The position numbers were made by a program, and so were the translations under genes. Shown piece after piece: positions 34,491 to 39,425 of a DNA stretch of 39,425 nt. Source of the DNA: Caloramator sp. (GTDB taxonomy: Bacteria > Bacillota > Clostridia > Clostridiales > Caloramatoraceae); the NCBI GenBank assembly GCA_026417075.1, contig JAOADY010000159.1, positions 1 to 39,425 on the forward strand, read 5' to 3'. The notes under the pieces were generated by a model. It was not told the DNA's origin, searched no databases, and worked only from the letters and a program-made list of their open reading frames with translations. The stretch's first letter is position 1, and each line of letters starts with the position of its first letter.

Positions 34491-35420
34491 ATGAAAAGGA
34501 TTGTATCAGTAAGCCTTGGTTCTTCAAAAAGAAATCATAAGGCAGAAGTGCAGATTTTAGGAGAAAAGGTTATCATTGAAAGAATAGGAACGGATGGGGA
34601 TTATGATAAAGTAATTGAAACGATTAAGGAATTGGATGGAAAAGTAGATGCCTTTGGAATGGGGGGTATTGATCTTAATCTTAGATGGGCAGATAAAGTC
34701 TATACCATTAAAGATGCAGTTTCTATAAAAGAAGCAGCAAAGATATCTCCTATTGTTGATGGATCGGGTCTTAAAAATACTCTTGAAAGAAGAACAATAA
34801 AATATATAAATCAGAATATAATGCCTTTAAAAGACAAAAAAGTATTGATGACGAGTGCAACGGATAGATATGGAATGGCAGAGGCATTTTATAGTGTTGG
34901 TGCTGATGTAACCTATGGAGATATTATATTTGCACTTAATATTCCTTTTCCTGTTAAATCCTATAGATTATTCAGTATGCTTGCTGAGATAATCCTTCCT
35001 ATTGCTGTCAGGATGCCCTTTGAGAAGATTTACCCAACGGGTAAGGAGCAGGATACGATTACAACAAAGTTTGAAAAATACTATAATGATGCTGAGATGA
35101 TAGCAGGAGATTATCTTTTTATTAAAAAATATATGCCTGAAAATATGAATGGAAAGATTATAATAACAAATACGGTTACTTTAAGGGATATAGAAGACCT
35201 AAAGGAAAGAGGAGTAAAGATGCTGATTACTACAACTCCAGAATTTAATGGAAGATCCTTTGGAACAAATGTTATGGAAGCGCTGATAATTTCTCTTTTA
35301 GATAAAAGGTTAGAAGAGGTAACGGTTGAGGATTACGAAAAAATGCTTGACAAGTTAAAATTTGTTCCAAGGATAGAATACCTGAATAAAGAAATTGAAT
35401 TTAATAAAAAAGCTGAATGA
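34491..35420 (+). CDS. 'Quinate 5-dehydrogenase'-like protein, function uncertain
   Basis: A 309-residue cytoplasmic protein. Proteins of this look are, from memory, labelled quinate 5-dehydrogenase in clostridial genomes, without experiments I know of. The N-terminal half (RIVSVSLGSSKRNHKAEVQI, DAFGMGGIDLNLRWADKVYT) and a central KKVLMTSATDRYGMAEAFYS followed by GADVTYGDIIFALNIPFPVK suggest two alpha/beta domains with a Rossmann-like nucleotide site. I do not see the shikimate-dehydrogenase catalytic Lys/Asp motifs, so the name is doubtful. GGGGGAGG precedes the ATG, 11 bp after the HTH gene, which argues for joint regulation. Confidence 0.65.
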   Translation: MKRIVSVSLGSSKRNHKAEVQILGEKVIIERIGTDGDYDKVIETIKELDGKVDAFGMGGIDLNLRWADKVYTIKDAVSIKEAAKISPIVDGSGLKNTLERRTIKYINQNIMPLKDKKVLMTSATDRYGMAEAFYSVGADVTYGDIIFALNIPFPVKSYRLFSMLAEIILPIAVRMPFEKIYPTGKEQDTITTKFEKYYNDAEMIAGDYLFIKKYMPENMNGKIIITNTVTLRDIEDLKERGVKMLITTTPEFNGRSFGTNVMEALIISLLDKRLEEVTVEDYEKMLDKLKFVPRIEYLNKEIEFNKKAE

Positions 35421-35488
35421 TATATTTGTATAACAAGGCAATTATAATAATATATTTATTATATAATATGAAAATAGAAGGGTTTATA

Positions 35489-36286
35489 ATGAATTCTTTC
35501 GCAGTTATTGAAAGAGCTAAAAATGGCGAAATTATTGAAAAATATCCTTCTTTTAGCCGTATTAGTTTTGTAAATAAACTAATTCAGCCTTATAAGAGTG
35601 AAGACATATTTTTTAATGATATTTTAGGAGTAAATATAAAAATACCAGAAGGTTTTGAAAAGTTTAAGATTAAAATGGCATATAACACGGCGATTAGAAA
35701 ATACAATCGAGTTTTTTCAAAGGATTACGATATAAACTTTAATACCTTTTTTTATCATTCTTGCCTTATCAGAGCTTTAGATTATTATACTATAAGCCTT
35801 GGATGTGATCTTAGGCTTAATGAAGTAGTTATAGCAGATGCGGCAACGAATGAGGCTAGAGATGCATTTTTTCTATTATTGCCTATTGCGAGGAGAATTA
35901 TTCTTTTAACTGAAAAAAAGAAAGAGCTTCTTTTTAATGTTGAATATGCTATATCAAAATATGGAACATCAGTTGCAGTGATTGAAGATCCAATAAAGGC
36001 AGCAGAAAGAGCTGATGTAATAGTATTATCATCAAACAACGATAACCATAGATATATTGCTGAATTAAGAAGACCAATGCTTATATTGAAATATGTATCG
36101 CCTCCTAAACATTCCTATTGGTTTAATGATGTTGATATAGGCTTTGAAGACAAAAAAATGGATATAATTTTTGCACAGGGCTATGTAGAGTTAAAGCAAA
36201 ACAAAATTATATGGAGCAGTGCAGAAAATGAGGGATTTAGGATAAAAAATATTAAACGATATGATAATATATTAATAGAAAGATAA
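35489..36286 (+). CDS. Unknown protein with Rossmann-like region
   Basis: A 265-residue protein that I do not recognise. The second half reads like an NAD(P)-binding fold: EVVIADAATNEARDAFFLLL, RRIILLTEKKKELLF, GTSVAVIEDPIKAAERADVI and VLSSNNDNHRYIAELRRPML. The ADVIVLSSNN element resembles the strand-loop of shikimate-dehydrogenase/glutamyl-tRNA-reductase type C-domains. The N-terminal 110 residues are without a known motif. The ATG at 35489 follows GAAGGG; in-frame starts up to 72 nt upstream have no ribosome site. It follows the 'quinate' protein by 68 bp and is probably the third member of its unit. Confidence 0.65.
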   Translation: MNSFAVIERAKNGEIIEKYPSFSRISFVNKLIQPYKSEDIFFNDILGVNIKIPEGFEKFKIKMAYNTAIRKYNRVFSKDYDINFNTFFYHSCLIRALDYYTISLGCDLRLNEVVIADAATNEARDAFFLLLPIARRIILLTEKKKELLFNVEYAISKYGTSVAVIEDPIKAAERADVIVLSSNNDNHRYIAELRRPMLILKYVSPPKHSYWFNDVDIGFEDKKMDIIFAQGYVELKQNKIIWSSAENEGFRIKNIKRYDNILIER

Positions 36287-36316
36287 AATTAAAATTCGTT
36301 TATTAATATAAAATTA

Positions 36317-36345
36317 TTGACATGTTTAAGGGTGTGATTTATAAT
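36317..36345 (+). promoter_or_regulatory. Perfect consensus sigma-A promoter of greA-lysS
   Basis: TTGACA (36317-36322) and TATAAT (36340-36345), spacer exactly 17 bp. The predicted start is near 36352, giving a leader of about 175 nt before greA. Confidence 0.88.
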
Positions 36346-36360
36346 AACATCTAATGAAGA

Positions 36361-36404
36361 TAATAACAAGCACTATAAAGAGGACTTTATGGTGCTTGTT
36401 ATTA
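36361..36404 (+). repeat. 20-bp hairpin at the 5' end of the greA leader
   Basis: Arms 36361-36380 and 36385-36404 pair over 20 bp with one G-T pair and an AGGA loop; GAAG-type bases do not extend it. It lies about 10 nt after the predicted start point and lacks a T-run. A second, smaller hairpin (CCCTG/CAGGG, 36480-36500) lies just before the greA ribosome site. Confidence 0.75.
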
Positions 36405-36527
36405 ATTATGTAGTCTTAATAAATAAATAGTGTTATATTTTATTTATTAGCATATAATATTTTATAACTAATTATTTGCCCTGAAGCTTAGCTTACAGGG
36501 TAAAACTTGTAAAAGGGGAGAAATAAA

Positions 36528-37016
36528 ATGGGTGAAACCAGCAAGCAGGTTATATTAACCTATGAAGGAGTAAAAAAAATAGAGCAGGAACTTGAATATC
36601 TTAAAACTGTAAAAAGAAAGGAAGTAACTCAAAAAATTAAAACTGCTCTTTCTTTTGGAGATTTGAGCGAAAACTCTGAATATGACGAAGCAAAAAATGA
36701 GCAGGCATTCGTAGAGGGAAGAATTGCTACCCTTGAGAATATGTTAAAAAATGCAAAAGTTATAGATGAGGATGATATAAAAACGGATATCGTTTCAATA
36801 GGAACAACTGTTAAAGTTAAAGATCTTGAATTCCAGGATGAACTTGAATTTACAATAGTAGGTTCAGCAGAAGCAGATCCAGCTTCAATGAAAATATCGA
36901 ACGAAGCTCCAATAGGTAAAGGACTTCTTGGCAAGAAAGTAGGAGATAAAGTTGTAATTCAGGTACCGGATGGAGTTACAACCTTTGAAATATTAGAGAT
37001 TAAAAAGAGCAAGTAA
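36528..37016 (+). CDS. greA: Transcription elongation factor GreA
   Basis: A 162-residue factor that enters the RNA polymerase secondary channel and stimulates cleavage of backtracked RNA. The N-terminal coiled coil (about 8-78) has the tip acidic pair in [19 protein letters not shown]. The C-terminal FKBP-like domain ends with [19 protein letters not shown] and [10 protein letters not shown]. The length is standard. AAAGGGGAG precedes the ATG. It is 24 bp from lysS and shares its promoter; the long leader may allow post-initiation control. Confidence 0.97.
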   Translation: MGETSKQVILTYEGVKKIEQELEYLKTVKRKEVTQKIKTALSFGDLSENSEYDEAKNEQAFVEGRIATLENMLKNAKVIDEDDIKTDIVSIGTTVKVKDLEFQDELEFTIVGSAEADPASMKISNEAPIGKGLLGKKVGDKVVIQVPDGVTTFEILEIKKSK

Positions 37017-37040
37017 AGAAACTATTTGGAGGTTTTTATT

Positions 37041-38561
37041 ATGGCAAATGATGAGTTAACTCAGGTAGAGTTTGAGAAGCTAGAAGAAGAATATAACGAG
37101 CTTATCAGACAGAGAATTCAAAAACTTGATGAACTTAAGAAAAATAATCAGGATCCCTTTGAAATCGTTAAATACGACAGAACTCATACTTCAAAGGAAG
37201 TTAAAGAAAATTTTAATGAGCTTGAAGGAAAAACAGTTAAAGTTGCTGGAAGATTGATGTCTAAAAGAGTTCATGGAAAAGCAGGCTTTTCTGATATACA
37301 TGACAGGTATGGAAAGCTTCAGCTTTATGTAAAAATAGATGATGTAGGAGAAGAAAAATTAAAATTTTTCAAAACGCTTGATATAGGAGATATTATAGGT
37401 GTTGAAGGTTTTGTTTTTAAAACTAAAACCGATGAGATATCTGTACATGTAAAGGATTTTACATTACTTACTAAATCCTTACGACCTCTTCCAGAAAAAT
37501 GGCATGGGCTTAAGGATCCCGATTTAAGATACAGACAACGATATGTTGATTTAATAGTGAATCCGGAAGTTAAGGATACTTTCATGAAAAGAACCCAGAT
37601 TATTAAAGCGATAAGAAAATTTCTTGATGATAGAGAATTTGTAGAGGTTGATACTCCGATACTTTCAACAATAGCAAGCGGCGCAGCAGCGAGACCTTTT
37701 GTTACTCATAGCAATGCTCTTGATATTGATCTTTATCTTAGAATTGCTACAGAACTCTATTTAAAGAGGCTTATAGTCGGAGGATTTGAAAGAGTATATG
37801 AAATGGGTAAGAACTTTAGAAATGAAGGTATTGATATAAGGCACAATCCAGAATTTACTGCAATAGAGCTTTACCAAGCTTATGCAGACTATAACGACAT
37901 GATGGAACTTACTGAAAATCTTGTTGCTTATTGTGCAAAGGAAGTGTTGGGGACTACTAAAGTTACATATCAAGGAACAGAGATAGATTTTACCCCGCCA
38001 TGGAATAGAATTACTATGATAGATGCAGTAAAGAAATATGCAGGGGTAGATTTTAAAGAAATAAAAACTGATGAAGAAGCAAGGGAAGTTGCAAAGAAGC
38101 TTAATGTTCTTGATGAACTTAAAAAGAAACTTTCTGATTGTACAAAGGGAGATATATTAAATGCTGCTTTTGAAGCCTATGCAGAGAAGCATTTAATTCA
38201 GCCTACCTTTGTAATAGATTATCCTGTGGAAATATCGCCTTTAACAAAGAAAAAGAAGGATGATCCGACTCTTACAGAAAGATTTGAAGCCTTTGTATTT
38301 GCAAGAGAAATAGCCAACGCCTATTCAGAACTCAATGATCCAATAGATCAGAAAAATAGATTTATGCAGCAGCTAAAAGAAAGAGAACTTGGCGATGATG
38401 AAGCGTATATGATGGATGATGATTTTGTAAATGCTCTTGAAATAGGTATGCCCCCAACAGGCGGGCTTGGAATCGGGATAGATAGATTGATAATGTTCCT
38501 TACTGATTCATATTCTATAAGGGATGTAATATTATTTCCGACAATGAAACCATCAAGATAA
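37041..38561 (+). CDS. lysS: Lysyl-tRNA synthetase, class II
   Basis: A 506-residue enzyme charging tRNA-Lys. The N-terminal OB-fold anticodon-binding domain (about 55-160: [20 protein letters not shown]) is followed by the class II catalytic core with motif 1 ([20 protein letters not shown]), motif 2 ([20 protein letters not shown]) and motif 3 ([15 protein letters not shown]). The length matches bacterial LysRS2. The ATG at 37041 after TTGGAGG is chosen; a start 15 nt upstream overlaps that ribosome site. It closes the conserved block before the rRNA operon and ends at a strong terminator. Confidence 0.97.
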   Translation: MANDELTQVEFEKLEEEYNELIRQRIQKLDELKKNNQDPFEIVKYDRTHTSKEVKENFNELEGKTVKVAGRLMSKRVHGKAGFSDIHDRYGKLQLYVKIDDVGEEKLKFFKTLDIGDIIGVEGFVFKTKTDEISVHVKDFTLLTKSLRPLPEKWHGLKDPDLRYRQRYVDLIVNPEVKDTFMKRTQIIKAIRKFLDDREFVEVDTPILSTIASGAAARPFVTHSNALDIDLYLRIATELYLKRLIVGGFERVYEMGKNFRNEGIDIRHNPEFTAIELYQAYADYNDMMELTENLVAYCAKEVLGTTKVTYQGTEIDFTPPWNRITMIDAVKKYAGVDFKEIKTDEEAREVAKKLNVLDELKKKLSDCTKGDILNAAFEAYAEKHLIQPTFVIDYPVEISPLTKKKKDDPTLTERFEAFVFAREIANAYSELNDPIDQKNRFMQQLKERELGDDEAYMMDDDFVNALEIGMPPTGGLGIGIDRLIMFLTDSYSIRDVILFPTMKPSR

Positions 38562-38562
38562 T

Positions 38563-38611
38563 AAAAAAGCTGGTACATTAGTATTTTAAATATTAATGTA
38601 CCAGCTTTTTT
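38563..38611 (+). terminator. Terminator of greA-lysS
   Basis: A long inverted repeat with AAAAAAGCTGGTACATTA against TAATGTACCAGCTTTTTT, an AT-rich centre that pairs further, and A6/T6 flanks. Confidence 0.92.
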
Positions 38612-38665
38612 ATAAATATTGCAACTTAAGGCAATTAAAAGAAATGAGAAATTTATAAAAAAGGG

Positions 38666-38693
38666 TTGCATTTTTTTATACATATGCTATAAT
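38666..38693 (+). promoter_or_regulatory. Sigma-A promoter of tRNA-Asn
   Basis: TTGCAT (38666-38671) and TATAAT (38688-38693), 16-bp spacer, 15 nt before the tRNA. Confidence 0.7.
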
Positions 38694-38708
38694 AACAAAT
38701 GTGGTTAT

Positions 38709-38783
38709 TCCATGGTAGCTCAATGGTGGAGCATCCGGCTGTTAACCGGAGGGTTGGAGGTTCGAGTCCTCTCCATGGAGCCA
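38709..38783 (+). tRNA. tRNA-Asn (anticodon GTT)
   Basis: Acceptor TCCATGG/CCATGGA pairs fully with discriminator G. The anticodon loop is CTGTTAA on a TCCGG/CCGGA stem, the T-loop is GGTTCGAGTCC, and CCA is encoded. A hairpin AGGGGTAACCCCT lies about 20 nt downstream. Confidence 0.95.
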
Positions 38784-38873
38784 TTTTATTTTTTGCTAAG
38801 GGGTAACCCCTGAGCTTATACTTAGTGAATTTAAGAAACCAAAATTTACAAATACAATTTTGAATCAAATATG

Positions 38874-39038
38874 TTGAAGATTATAAGATTTTGTTATATA
38901 ATAATAAAGTGCCTGTTGAGAGGCAGTCAGTTTTTAAAGCATAGTAATAGTTTGCAATATATATTTTAACCTTTATAATTTTGTTTTAAAAAATATAAAA
39001 AATTTGTTGACAGAATGCAAATGGCGTGATAATATAAT
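38874..39038 (+). promoter_or_regulatory. Tandem promoters and leader of the rRNA operon
   Basis: P1: TTGAAG (38874-38879), 17 bp, TATAAT (38897-38902), followed by a small TGCCT/AGGCA hairpin. P2: TTGACA (39007-39012), 17 bp, TAATAT (39030-39035); an alternative TATAAT at 39033 would be 20 bp away. The leader to 39153 contains CCTTGAAAATTGAACAG, common before Firmicute rRNA genes. Between tRNA-Asn and P1 the sequence is AT-rich with nothing else seen. Confidence 0.75.
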
Positions 39039-39153
39039 AAATGTCGCTACGATATGAGGCAATGAAGATGGTCCTTGAAAATTGAACAGTGGATAAGCGA
39101 ACGTACTATAGAAGATGCAAGAAAAAGCATCTAAAAAATGAGTTACAGGATTT

Positions 39154-39425
<272 letters not shown>

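Noticed and set aside
34491-35420. Genuine quinate/shikimate dehydrogenase
   Set aside because: The catalytic Lys and Asp motifs and pathway neighbours are not visible; only the possible database label points that way.
38619-38868. Short open frames on both strands across the tRNA-Asn gene
   Set aside because: They are explained by the tRNA sequence itself and its flanks; no ribosome sites.

Overview
The window is a 39.4 kb AT-rich stretch of chromosome from an endospore-forming, anaerobic low-GC Firmicute. Every gene is on the + strand. The sporulation genes (spoVT, spoVB, yabP, yabQ, spoIIE) and the order pth-mfd-spoVT-spoVB-mazG-rqcP-yabP-yabQ-divIC-yabR-tRNAs-spoIIE-tilS-hpt-ftsH-coaX-dusB-lysS-rrn match what I know of the Bacillus subtilis origin-proximal region. 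The NADH/ferredoxin-type complex and the divergence of the genes point to a clostridium. The 16S 5' end has a greatly lengthened V1 helix. A thermophilic Caloramator/Fervidicella-like clostridium is plausible, but this is inference only.

Region by region. 1-3.1 kb: the end of an OmpR-family response regulator, its histidine kinase, and an HtrA-type protease, i.e. an envelope-stress module. 3.1-8.3 kb: pth, mfd and a PrsA-like foldase lipoprotein. 8.4-10.5 kb: two genes I do not expect in the Bacillus order, a basic amino-acid antiporter and a 56-residue zinc-ribbon protein. 10.6-16.7 kb: spoVT, spoVB, mazG, hup, rqcP, yabP, yabQ, divIC and yabR. This combines sporulation, nucleotide and RNA quality control, and division. 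A pair of DnaA-box-like sites precedes yabP. 16.8-17.2 kb: a Leu-fMet-Met tRNA operon with its own promoter and terminators. 17.2-23.8 kb: spoIIE behind a promoter that looks Spo0A-activated (21-bp spacer), then tilS, hpt and ftsH. 23.8-30.3 kb: an FlK-like acyl-CoA thioesterase and a three-gene redox complex. The third subunit of that complex fuses a GltD/NfnB-like NADPH module to a NuoG-like iron-sulfur domain, so I call it StnABC-type electron-bifurcating transhydrogenase. 30.3-33.7 kb: cofactor genes (a short biotin ligase, an ECF vitamin transporter S component, type III pantothenate kinase) and dusB. 33.7-36.3 kb: a 188-bp nested inverted repeat, then a three-gene unit (HTH protein, 'quinate dehydrogenase'-like protein, unknown Rossmann-like protein) behind an operator-like palindrome. 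36.3-38.6 kb: greA-lysS behind a perfect consensus promoter and a 20-bp leader hairpin. 38.6-39.4 kb: tRNA-Asn, tandem rRNA promoters and the first 272 nt of 16S rRNA.

The candidates for something less described are the Stn-type complex, the 188-bp nested inverted repeat, the HTH/'quinate' trio with its palindrome, the greA leader hairpin, the DnaA-box pair and the small zinc-ribbon protein. No CRISPR array, prophage, intact transposase or defence island was seen.
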